A stretch of DNA of 5,077 nucleotides, taken from positions 1-5,077 of the forward strand of contig CAYWVF010000042.1 of assembly GCA_964461815.1 (NCBI GenBank). Direction: 5' to 3'. Below the pieces are notes generated by a model. It had not been told where the DNA came from. It made no database searches and saw only the letters and a list, made by a program, of their open reading frames with translations. A program made the position numbers and the translations under genes. How positions within the stretch are numbered: the first letter of the stretch is position 1; each line of letters begins with the position of its first letter. The stretch comes from JAAZBA01 sp964461815. GTDB taxonomy: Bacteria > Bacillota > Clostridia > Oscillospirales > QAMX01. Shown piece by piece: positions 1-5,077 of this stretch.

Positions 1-52
<52 letters not shown>

Positions 53-83
53 ATACACGTTATACTACGAAATAACAGTAAAT

Positions 84-112
84 ATGATATCATAATTTTA
101 GTGTGTTGTCAA
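84..112 (-). promoter_or_regulatory. Promoter of the tRNA-Ala gene
   Basis: On the minus strand there is a perfect -35 box TTGACA (112-107), a 17-base spacer, and a -10 box TATCAT (89-84) preceded by TG at the extended -10 position. Transcription would begin near 77, leaving a leader of about 25 bases before the mature tRNA end at 52. It lies between the upstream ncRNA terminator and the tRNA, so the tRNA is probably transcribed independently. Confidence 0.8.
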
Positions 113-147
113 GCATAATTTACAGATTTTAAGTACATGTATATATT

Positions 148-181
148 AAAAAAGCCGATATCTGAAACAGATATCGGCTTT
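148..181 (-). terminator. Intrinsic terminator of the ncRNA gene
   Basis: A perfect 14-bp stem (151-164 paired with 168-181) with a three-base loop. On the minus strand the hairpin runs into six T residues (153-148), the classic Rho-independent layout. On the plus strand it is followed only by TATA, so it works mainly for minus-strand transcripts. It ends the RNA started at about 423 and separates it from the tRNA promoter. Its outer arm AAAGCCGAT recurs in the terminator at 3926-3975. Confidence 0.9.
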
Positions 182-423
182 ATACTCACTTCCCCACTTC
201 GGCCGTGACAGATTGAATTAATAACCTACGCGTGTAGGGTGGGCATCTATCTATCGCTTTTCTGCTTCCAACGTCCGATTAGCAAATAAACGGGAGGCCT
301 GCAAACCGCTTTAGAACACGATTCCCTTTTTGTTATTAATTGTGGGTTAATAACAAAACCTGCACACGCACCAAGCAGGGTTCAAACGATAGGATCTTTC
401 TATAAGACCTTTCGTTTTCTCTT
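148..423 (-). ncRNA. Structured non-coding RNA of about 275 nt, raiA-motif candidate
   Basis: A free-standing RNA gene bounded by a consensus promoter (430-458) and a strong terminator (148-181). No ORF with a ribosome binding site is apparent inside. Pairings visible by eye: a perfect 12-bp hairpin (358-347 with 339-328, seven-base loop); a 6-bp long-range helix CTATCG/CGATAG (392-387 with 256-251) enclosing a domain of about 130 nt; CCCAC/GTGGG (243-239 with 197-193) enclosing the 5-bp hairpin CCTAC/GTAGG (238-234 with 229-225); and a short 5' hairpin formed by GGTCTT and AAGATC. This multi-helix layout does not match 6S RNA, which is one long rod with a central bubble, and the two RNA ends show no obvious pairing. 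Length, lineage and complexity suit the raiA-motif RNA of Firmicutes and Actinobacteria, but that name is from memory and unverified. No raiA gene is present here. Confidence 0.8.
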
Positions 424-429
424 GCATAG

Positions 430-458
430 ATTATATCACACTAAAAACAAAATTACAA
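430..458 (-). promoter_or_regulatory. Promoter of the structured ncRNA
   Basis: On the minus strand the -35 box is TTGTAA (458-453), the spacer is 17 bases, and the -10 box is a perfect TATAAT (435-430) with an extended TG motif. Initiation is expected near 425-422. Such a near-consensus promoter suggests an abundantly made RNA. The nearest upstream gene, the DUF1292 gene ending at 523, has no convincing terminator of its own, so read-through into the RNA is also possible. Confidence 0.85.
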
Positions 459-522
459 GCACTGTCATGAGAATGTAATATATTTTATGCAAGCTGATCG
501 TGAATAATACTACCTGTAGTTA

Positions 523-819
523 TTATTCTTCCTCTTCTTCTTCGATGTCCTCATAATCTTCTTCCAGACGTTCCATAAAAAGACCGAATATTTCCTCAAG
601 CTCTAATTCGTCGTCAATAGTTGCAAGAACTTCATCATCTGTGCCTTCGTTGAGAAGCTTCAATATAACAAGCTCAGCCTCTTCTTCATCTTCACTGTCT
701 GCCGGAATAAATGCCATATATGTGTTGCCGTTATTTTCCAATGTATCAAGATGCTCAAATTCTTGTTCTACGCCTTCCTCATCTGTCAATACAACAAAAT
801 CATTTCCGTAATCACTCAT
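523..819 (-). CDS. DUF1292 family acidic protein (YrzB-like), 98 aa
   Basis: A small cytosolic protein, strongly acidic, that fits DUF1292, a widespread Bacillota family of unknown biochemical role. Family-like stretches are DFVVLTDEEG near residues 7-16, then NTYMAFIPAD (32-41) and AELVILKLL (48-56), followed by an acidic helical end finishing in six glutamates. The start is placed at ATG 819 because GGAGG (832-828) lies eight bases before it; an in-frame TTG at 834 would put that Shine-Dalgarno inside the gene. It is the third and last gene of the DUF1934-S41 peptidase set, 44 bases after the peptidase stop, with no terminator between. In many genomes DUF1292 genes sit beside ruvX-type genes, so the peptidase neighbour is less usual. 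Function is not inferred. Confidence 0.85.
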   Translation of the reverse strand: MSDYGNDFVVLTDEEGVEQEFEHLDTLENNGNTYMAFIPADSEDEEEAELVILKLLNEGTDDEVLATIDDELELEEIFGLFMERLEEDYEDIEEEEEE

Positions 820-863
820 GTTATTATCCTCCAATTTAATTTTTTAAGCCTTATAGGCATAAT

Positions 864-2393
864 TTAAGCGGCTAAATCTTCTTTTGTGTTGATAAGTGAC
901 AGCACATATTCCATCTGGCTGTCATAAATAAGTTCGGCATCGGAAAGTTGCGCCACAGCAGAATCTAATAACTCAAGCAGCTCGGTGCTGCAATTCGATG
1001 TCATCCAAAGCCCCATTTGATTTTGAAATGCATTTACAGCGGCGATCGTTTCATCATCATATACTCCATCGGGCTCATCGTGTAAATATTTCAATAAGCT
1101 AAGACGCTCCTCAAGTGCAATTATTTGTGTCTCACTGCTTTTGGGTGTGATCTTTTCATCAATATCAAGCGGAGTCAGATCGGGTATCTCATAGTATATT
1201 GTTTCATTTTCAAGTAAAATATCCGGCTCTAACCCTTTATGGTCGTAATTTTCTGTCTTAGGCAAAACTGCCTCGGATGTAGTTAGAACTAAAAAGTCAT
1301 CGTCATAGAAAGGAATAGTCATTTGTCCAAAGCATTTGCCGTAAGTTGTAGTCCCGATAAGAGTTGCGTTTATGTTATCACGAAGTGAGGCTGCTAAAAT
1401 TTCAGCAGAACTTGCGGAATTTTCATTTACAAGCACATATACATTCTCAAAGCTTCTTCCGTTTCCTGTGGAATAGTGCGTTGTTGTTTTTGCACGTGTC
1501 GCCTCACTCATAAGCATTACTCCATCATCGTCGATAAAATAATTGATCACAGTGAGACAATAATTAACATATCCTCCCGGATTATCCCTCAGATCCAGAA
1601 TAATGTTTTTAATATCATTCTCCTTGATCTTATTTACAGCGTCTTCCATCTCACTGTAGAAACGCACCGAGTTGAACATGTTTATAGTTATTATTGCAGT
1701 CTCATGGTTATATATCTCGCATTCAACATCAGGTATATTCACTTTTGAAATATTTATTCTAACTTTTCTAAGCTCAGGAGAATCTGCATTGAAGCATGTC
1801 AATTCAATAGCTTCGCCTTTATCGGAAGTATCTGATATAAGTGCATTTAACTCCTCAAATTCCATACATCTTACATCCACAGAGTTAACTTTAACTACGA
1901 TATCGCCTTCAATAAGTCCGCTTTTTTCGGCTTCGGACTCAGGATATATCATTTTAATAATAAAAAACGGGCCAAAATCTGCTATATTAAATCCATATCC
2001 GTCATAATTATGGTCCATTTGGTATGCATTCATATATGTTTCTTCATCTAACAGGTATGAATTGCGGTCGTATTGCTGTAGCATAAGGTTTGCAAAATAT
2101 TTATAAAAATATTCATCCTCAAGCAGCTTCAGCATTTCATTTCGTAACTCAACTTCAGACAGATCAGAATCGTTTTGCGTGTAAAGCTCATAAGCATTGC
2201 GTAGCGGTGTATCATTGAAGCCTGACATATAATGAGATGATCTTATTATATCGGAGAGCTCCTGTAGCTTCGCATACTGCATCTGAGGCGTGTTTGAATA
2301 CCCGCCTACCATTAATGAAGGTATGGCAAAGCATGCCTGACTCAGAAGTAATGCTGATATTATAAATATGAGCAGACTTTTTATCTTCCTCAT
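864..2393 (-). CDS. S41 family C-terminal processing peptidase with PDZ and peptidoglycan-binding domains
   Basis: A secreted serine protease of the CtpA/Tsp type that would cleave exported or envelope proteins. A Sec signal peptide covers about residues 1-23 (MRKIKS, hydrophobic run, likely cleavage after CFA). There is a helical N-terminal region (about 35-125), a PDZ domain with GYGF and EAEKSGLIEGD (about 131-215), and the protease core (about 230-395) with LDLRDNPGG (266-274). Aligned with E. coli Tsp, the nucleophile is Ser328 in NSASSAEI, the general base is Lys353 in YGK, and Asp339 matches the third key residue, so the enzyme looks active. The usual GKG is GKC here. Residues about 426-482 resemble a PG_binding_1 domain (DGVYDDETIAAVNAFQ), suggesting retention at the cell wall. 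The start ATG has only a weak AAAGG (2410-2406), 12 bases upstream. It begins 35 bases after the DUF1934 stop. CtpB-like roles in sporulation signalling are known in relatives but are not shown here. Confidence 0.93.
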   Translation of the reverse strand: MRKIKSLLIFIISALLLSQACFAIPSLMVGGYSNTPQMQYAKLQELSDIIRSSHYMSGFNDTPLRNAYELYTQNDSDLSEVELRNEMLKLLEDEYFYKYFANLMLQQYDRNSYLLDEETYMNAYQMDHNYDGYGFNIADFGPFFIIKMIYPESEAEKSGLIEGDIVVKVNSVDVRCMEFEELNALISDTSDKGEAIELTCFNADSPELRKVRINISKVNIPDVECEIYNHETAIITINMFNSVRFYSEMEDAVNKIKENDIKNIILDLRDNPGGYVNYCLTVINYFIDDDGVMLMSEATRAKTTTHYSTGNGRSFENVYVLVNENSASSAEILAASLRDNINATLIGTTTYGKCFGQMTIPFYDDDFLVLTTSEAVLPKTENYDHKGLEPDILLENETIYYEIPDLTPLDIDEKITPKSSETQIIALEERLSLLKYLHDEPDGVYDDETIAAVNAFQNQMGLWMTSNCSTELLELLDSAVAQLSDAELIYDSQMEYVLSLINTKEDLAA

Positions 2394-2428
2394 AAAATAA
2401 CCGTACCTTTCTTAGCTAAAAGACTACA

Positions 2429-2875
2429 TTAACATATATTCAGTGATAATGAATTTTCAGCTGTCAGCATATGATCGACCTCAACAGAATAGTCAATAAA
2501 CAAATTTCCACCGTTGTCATCTATAGTATTCTCTACTCTACTTGCCGAAACGGAGACAGTCATGGCACCATCCATGGTTTGATATAATCCAAAATGGCGC
2601 TTACCCTCCTCAAATACCATCTGTGTGCTTAGCATTCCGCTTCTTATCAATATCACACAGTTGTCTTCGAGTTTTAGTGTTGTAGTCACACCGTTTAACC
2701 CTGTAAGCTCACTTTCTCGATATATTATGTAGTACTTTCCGTTTTTTTTATAAAATTTTCCCTGCGTCATAAGCTCTATTTGATCGATCTCTCCGTCAAC
2801 ATCATACTTTGGCTTACCGCATATCTTTATCGTTACGTCTTTTTTCATATATTTGATCGGAACGGTTTGTTCCAT
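2429..2875 (-). CDS. DUF1934 family protein (YwiB-like beta-barrel), 148 aa
   Basis: A small cytosolic protein of the DUF1934/YwiB family, predicted as a calycin-like beta-barrel with no established activity. Recognisable stretches are YYIIYRESELTGLNGVTTT (48-66), GLYQTMDGAMTVSV (96-109) and a last strand pair around LFIDYSVEVD (125-134); alternating strands run through the whole length. There is no signal peptide or membrane segment. It is the first gene of the minus-strand set and lies about 28 bases from a predicted start of transcription. The ATG at 2875 follows a strong AAGGAGG, but with only two bases between; there is no in-frame ATG, GTG or TTG upstream and the next Met is at residue 10, so this start is the best choice but the spacing is unusual. 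Confidence 0.87.
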   Translation of the reverse strand: MEQTVPIKYMKKDVTIKICGKPKYDVDGEIDQIELMTQGKFYKKNGKYYIIYRESELTGLNGVTTTLKLEDNCVILIRSGMLSTQMVFEEGKRHFGLYQTMDGAMTVSVSASRVENTIDDNGGNLFIDYSVEVDHMLTAENSLSLNIC

Positions 2876-2909
2876 TTCCTCCTTAAACGATGAACCGATA
2901 TTACAAACT

Positions 2910-2938
2910 ATTCTATCATAATACGCAGTTTTTTACAA
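2910..2938 (-). promoter_or_regulatory. Promoter of the DUF1934-peptidase-DUF1292 operon
   Basis: On the minus strand the -35 box is TTGTAA (2938-2933), the spacer is 17 bases, and the -10 box is TAGAAT (2915-2910) with an extended TG two bases before it. Initiation near 2903 would give a leader of about 28 bases with AAGGAGG at its end. It diverges from the phosphodiesterase promoter at 2971-2998, and the two -35 regions are only about 30 bases apart. Confidence 0.7.
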
Positions 2939-2970
2939 GTAAAAAGATAAAAATTTAAAATACTTTCACA

Positions 2971-2998
2971 TTGAAAAAAAGTTTTTTTATGGTATAAT
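2971..2998 (+). promoter_or_regulatory. Promoter of the glycerophosphodiesterase gene
   Basis: On the plus strand the -35 box is TTGAAA (2971-2976), the spacer is 16 bases and rich in A and T, and the -10 box is a perfect TATAAT (2993-2998). Initiation near 3005 leaves a leader of about 30 bases with the ribosome binding site AAAGGA at 3020-3025, eight bases before the ATG at 3034. Confidence 0.8.
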
Positions 2999-3033
2999 AA
3001 TCAAGTGAAATCAATAATGAAAGGACATTTTTT

Positions 3034-3864
3034 ATGTTTAGCTCTATCATTATAATTCTGCTTGTGCTTTTTATAGTGATTTTCCTGCTTTTTCCCGGTA
3101 AATTGTCGGAGAAGCATCACAATATGAGCAAGCTTTTCGGTGTTTCTTATGCTCATCGCGGACTTCATGATCTTGATGCAGGCATACCGGAAAATTCCAT
3201 CAAGGCGTTTGAATATGCCGGTATCTCAGGCTATGGTATTGAGCTCGATGTCAGATTGTCAGCAGATAATGAAGTCATGGTTTTTCACGATGACACACTC
3301 AAACGCATGTGTGGTCGTGATGTACAATTTATTGAGCTTACGAAGGATGAGCTTGAAAACATTCATCTTCTTAACACAAGCTATACTGTTCCATCATTTA
3401 AGAACGTACTTAAGGTCATAGATAAAAGCACTCCTCTTATTGTTGAACTTAAGACAGTGGAGGATTATGAGCTGCTGTGTAAGCTGACATATGATATACT
3501 AAAGGATTATGACGGCACATATTGTATTGAATCATTTGATCCTCGTATCGTAGCATGGTTTAAAAAGAACGCACCACATGTTATCAGAGGACAGCTTTCG
3601 GCAAACCTTATGCGGAGTGATGATTTTACATGGGCACTTAAGTTTGTGCTGACGAATCTTTTGAGCAATTTTTTAGCAAGACCTCACTTTATTGCATATT
3701 CATATAAAGATATGGACAATCTTTGCTTTCTTATCGTGACACGTATATTTAAAGCAATTTCGGTCGCATGGACAGTAAGGGATGAAAAAACTTTTTCATC
3801 TCTCACAGACAAATGTGATATGATAATTTTCGAAAGCTTTAAGCCAACAAAAAAATTCAAATAG
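3034..3864 (+). CDS. Glycerophosphodiester phosphodiesterase, membrane-anchored, 276 aa
   Basis: A GDPD-family phosphodiesterase that splits glycerophosphodiesters into glycerol 3-phosphate and an alcohol, probably for lipid headgroup or teichoic-acid turnover. One N-terminal membrane segment (about residues 4-21) is followed by PGKLSEKHHN, so the catalytic domain is tethered to the membrane. The TIM-barrel motifs are complete: HRG with His41, PEN with Glu53, IELDVR with Glu70 and Asp72 (metal ligands), HDD with His85 (catalytic), VELK with Glu138, ESFDP at 166-170 and WTVR near 246-249. The C-terminal strand reads MIIFESFKP rather than the commoner GIITDxP. The length suits a single-domain family member. 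It stands alone on the plus strand, with its own promoter and ribosome binding site and a terminator 62 bases after the stop. Bases 3865-3925 hold nothing else that I can see. Confidence 0.93.
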   Translation: MFSSIIIILLVLFIVIFLLFPGKLSEKHHNMSKLFGVSYAHRGLHDLDAGIPENSIKAFEYAGISGYGIELDVRLSADNEVMVFHDDTLKRMCGRDVQFIELTKDELENIHLLNTSYTVPSFKNVLKVIDKSTPLIVELKTVEDYELLCKLTYDILKDYDGTYCIESFDPRIVAWFKKNAPHVIRGQLSANLMRSDDFTWALKFVLTNLLSNFLARPHFIAYSYKDMDNLCFLIVTRIFKAISVAWTVRDEKTFSSLTDKCDMIIFESFKPTKKFK

Positions 3865-3925
3865 TTTTTATTTCTGTCTACTCATTTCGTCAGAAGAAGG
3901 CTTACTTGTAGAAACTATCAAAAAT

Positions 3926-3975
3926 AAAAGCCGATGACTTATGCATCATATTTGCATTGGTTCATCGGCTTTTTT
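3926..3975. terminator. Bidirectional intrinsic terminator
   Basis: A 12-bp outer stem (3926-3937 with 3962-3973) and a 5-bp inner stem ATGCA/TGCAT (3941-3945 with 3953-3957) separated by a small internal loop. A run of six T residues (3970-3975) follows the GC core on the plus strand, and TTTTATTTTT follows it on the minus strand. It ends the plus-strand phosphodiesterase transcript and also transcripts arriving from the right, where a coding remnant stops at 3986, about 10 bases away. Confidence 0.85.
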
Positions 3976-3985
3976 GTACACGGAA

Positions 3986-4216
3986 TTAATATGCTACTCC
4001 AAGTTGAGAAAAATTCGATAGCATTTGTCCATCGGTATATGTTTCGATATTTGTATCTAATATCGCATTTAAGTATTTTATTGTGTAATATCCATAATTG
4101 ATTTCGCTTGAATTCCGATACTCGTTGCACTGATATGCATGATCCCATTTTGTCTTTTGAAAAACAAATAGTCGATTTTGAAAGTAGCTGAGGTAGTCCA
4201 TTCGGAAGATATCTGA
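3986..4216 (-). pseudogene. C-terminal remnant of an unrecognised protein
   Basis: An open minus-strand frame begins right after a TGA at about 4219 and ends at TAA 3986, giving SDIFRMDYLSYF near its start and SNFSQLGVAY at its end. The first ATG is at 4201 but has no Shine-Dalgarno. The aromatic-rich, ordered-looking sequence (for example INYGYYTIKYLNAILD) and the stop placed about 10 bases before the terminator at 3926-3975 suggest this is the genuine 3' end of a gene whose 5' part is lost. I do not recognise the family. The other two minus-strand frames are also partly open here because stops are rare in this AT-rich stretch, so the frame choice is uncertain. It begins just past the rlmD-like remnant and is out of frame with it. 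Confidence 0.35.
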
Positions 4217-4221
4217 TCAAT

Positions 4222-4526
4222 AATCAACCCAAAATATTCAAACGCTTCTCTGATTGCTTTCTCTTTATTCGGTGGGCACTGTGGCTGCCTGCTATCTTCA
4301 GATTTTTGAAGATTATAATCTTTACAATCTCAACTCCACATTTCCGTTTAATCTGCGAAATAAACAGGTTTGAAACCTTTAATCCGCTGTGCTTCAGTAC
4401 ATAGTCCTTAATCTGTGTGTAGGCTGCACTGTTCTGAAAATCTGACATATCCATATCTTCCAAAGAAAACGTCACTCGAACCCTTTTCGAGTCGACTTCT
4501 CCTTAAAAAAGCAAACAGACCGTCTC
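4222..4526 (-). pseudogene. C-terminal fragment of an RlmD-type 23S rRNA (uracil-5-)-methyltransferase, broken
   Basis: On the minus strand, ETVCLLF (4526-4506), an in-frame TAA (4505-4503), then GEVDSKRVRVTFSLEDMDM, YTQIKDYVLKHSGLKVSNLF and ISQIKRKCGVEI can be read in one frame. At about 4325 a single base, apparently one G of a GG, is missing. The next frame then continues with KDYNLQKSEDSRQPQCPP and REAFEYFGLI (ending about 4222). From memory this is the tail that many clostridial RlmD/RumA proteins carry after the catalytic domain; the methyltransferase core itself (SAM-binding region, catalytic Cys) is absent. The native stop after the final Ile also seems lost. It starts immediately after the MATE gene fragment, so it is a leftover of a gene cut by a rearrangement. 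A 7-bp inverted repeat lies at 4474-4492. No ribosome binding site supports translating the piece alone. The tail identity is recalled, not searched. Confidence 0.6.
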
Positions 4527-4541
4527 GCCTTGAACACTTGT

Positions 4542-5077
4542 TTATTTTACAATACTCTTTTTACGCCATCCGCCTTGCAAATATCTTGCAACAGTAACCA
4601 ATGCGGCGACGATCCAACCGGCGCAGAACGCCCACCAAATAATATCTACATCGAAAACGTTGGCAAAGCCGACAGTCAGCACCAAACGAATGAAGAAGCT
4701 GAGCAGGGTAACAAAGATGAACCAGCCCATATCTCCGCTTCCCTTGAAAACAGCCTTCACCAGCATAAAGACAGTAAAGACGATCAAGAATGCGCCGACA
4801 ACACGCAAATATACTGCACCTACTGCAAGCACATCGGCAATCGCCGCTTCGGTTTTGGGTACAAACAGACTAACGATCTGATTTGGAAACAACTCGAAAA
4901 TTGCCGTCAAAACAAGCGAGATTGCACCGCAACAGAGAATTGAACCCAAAAGTCCCGGTCGTATTTTTTCAATCTTTTTAGCACCTATATTCTGACCGAC
5001 ATAGCTGGATAATGCAAATCCGTAATTAACAGGGATTGCTGTTGCCAAATCCACAAATCAGCCTACAGCGGCACTAC
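4542..5077 (-). pseudogene. MATE family efflux transporter, C-terminal part, with in-frame TGA
   Basis: A sodium- or proton-driven MATE-type multidrug/cation exporter fragment, entering from the right edge. The MATE signature is seen in YGFALSSYVGQNIGAKK and KAVFKGSGDMGWF, with about four to five hydrophobic membrane segments and a normal-looking C-terminal end (RYLQGGWRKKSIVK, then TAA at 4542). At 5060-5058 a TGA interrupts the frame: SAAVG lies before it and FVDLATAIPVN after it, so coding continues on both sides. The residue may have been Arg (CGA to TGA) or Trp. The GTG at 5054 has no Shine-Dalgarno, so restart is unlikely. Trp elsewhere in the window uses TGG, which argues against a TGA-reassigned code. 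Hand counts give about 47-52% G+C on lines at 4561-4800, against 28-40% on sampled lines of neighbouring genes, which suggests transfer. The fragment may still be functional if the TGA is a sequencing error. Confidence 0.7.

Noticed and set aside
148..423. 6S RNA (ssrS) as identity of the ncRNA
   Set aside because: 6S needs one long rod with pairing ends and a central bubble. The 5' and 3' ends here show no clear complementarity and several separate hairpins are present.
509..520. Small hairpin ACTAC-ct-GTAGT after the DUF1292 gene as a terminator
   Set aside because: Only about five base pairs with a two-base loop and no T run, so it is too weak.
843..860. Hairpin between the peptidase and DUF1292 genes
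   Set aside because: GCC/GGC pairs for only three bases and does not extend, so it gives no support for an internal terminator.
1476..2007. Plus-strand open frames of 90 and 111 codons
   Set aside because: They lie fully inside the S41 peptidase gene on the other strand, lack ribosome binding sites and read like antisense shadows.
3140..3421. Plus-strand 93-codon frame
   Set aside because: It is out of frame within the clearly real phosphodiesterase gene and has no family resemblance.
3939..4220. Minus-strand 93-codon frame starting at TTG
   Set aside because: It reads into the terminator hairpin and looks less protein-like than the overlapping frame ending at 3986; it starts at a TTG with no Shine-Dalgarno.
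4474..4492. Inverted repeat ACTCGAA-ccctt-TTCGAGT as a terminator, tRNA T-arm or recombination site
   Set aside because: There is no T tract, no rest of a tRNA and no adjacent recombinase; it lies within codons of the RlmD-like tail and may be chance.
4415..4943. Plus-strand frames of 60, 137 and 73 codons
   Set aside because: They are antisense to the MATE fragment and the RlmD-like tail; their composition mirrors the opposite-strand codons and no Shine-Dalgarno supports them.

Overview
The window looks like low-GC Bacillota of the class Clostridia, perhaps Ruminococcus/Oscillospiraceae-like. This rests on AT-rich DNA, strong sigma-A-type promoters with TATAAT and extended -10 boxes, GGAGG ribosome binding sites, and DUF1934, DUF1292 and S41-peptidase genes typical of that group. 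The genus is inference.

Minus strand, left part (positions 1-2940). An operon-like set starts from a promoter near 2910-2938: a DUF1934 (YwiB-like) beta-barrel protein, then a secreted S41 C-terminal processing peptidase with PDZ and peptidoglycan-binding domains, then a small, very acidic DUF1292 protein. Downstream on the same strand is a self-contained non-coding RNA gene of about 275 nt. It has its own consensus promoter (430-458), a complex predicted fold and a strong intrinsic terminator (148-181). The 5' part of a tRNA-Ala(GGC) gene follows, with its own TTGACA promoter, and runs off the left edge.

Plus strand (2971-3975). Transcribed divergently from the DUF1934 operon is a membrane-anchored glycerophosphodiester phosphodiesterase with complete catalytic motifs. 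It ends before a bidirectional hairpin terminator.

Right part (3976-5077), all minus strand, looks like decaying accessory DNA. It holds a MATE-family transporter fragment that is richer in G+C than its surroundings and is interrupted by an in-frame TGA just inside the window edge. Only 15 bases after its stop comes the last ~100 codons of what looks like an RlmD-type 23S rRNA uracil methyltransferase, carrying one in-frame stop and one apparent single-base deletion. After that comes an unidentified C-terminal coding remnant that stops about 10 bases before the bidirectional terminator.

The most interesting elements are the structured RNA (possibly the raiA-motif family, not verified), which has a possible alternative pairing, and the mosaic pseudogene junction at 4526-4542. 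No CRISPR array, transposase or defence operon is visible.
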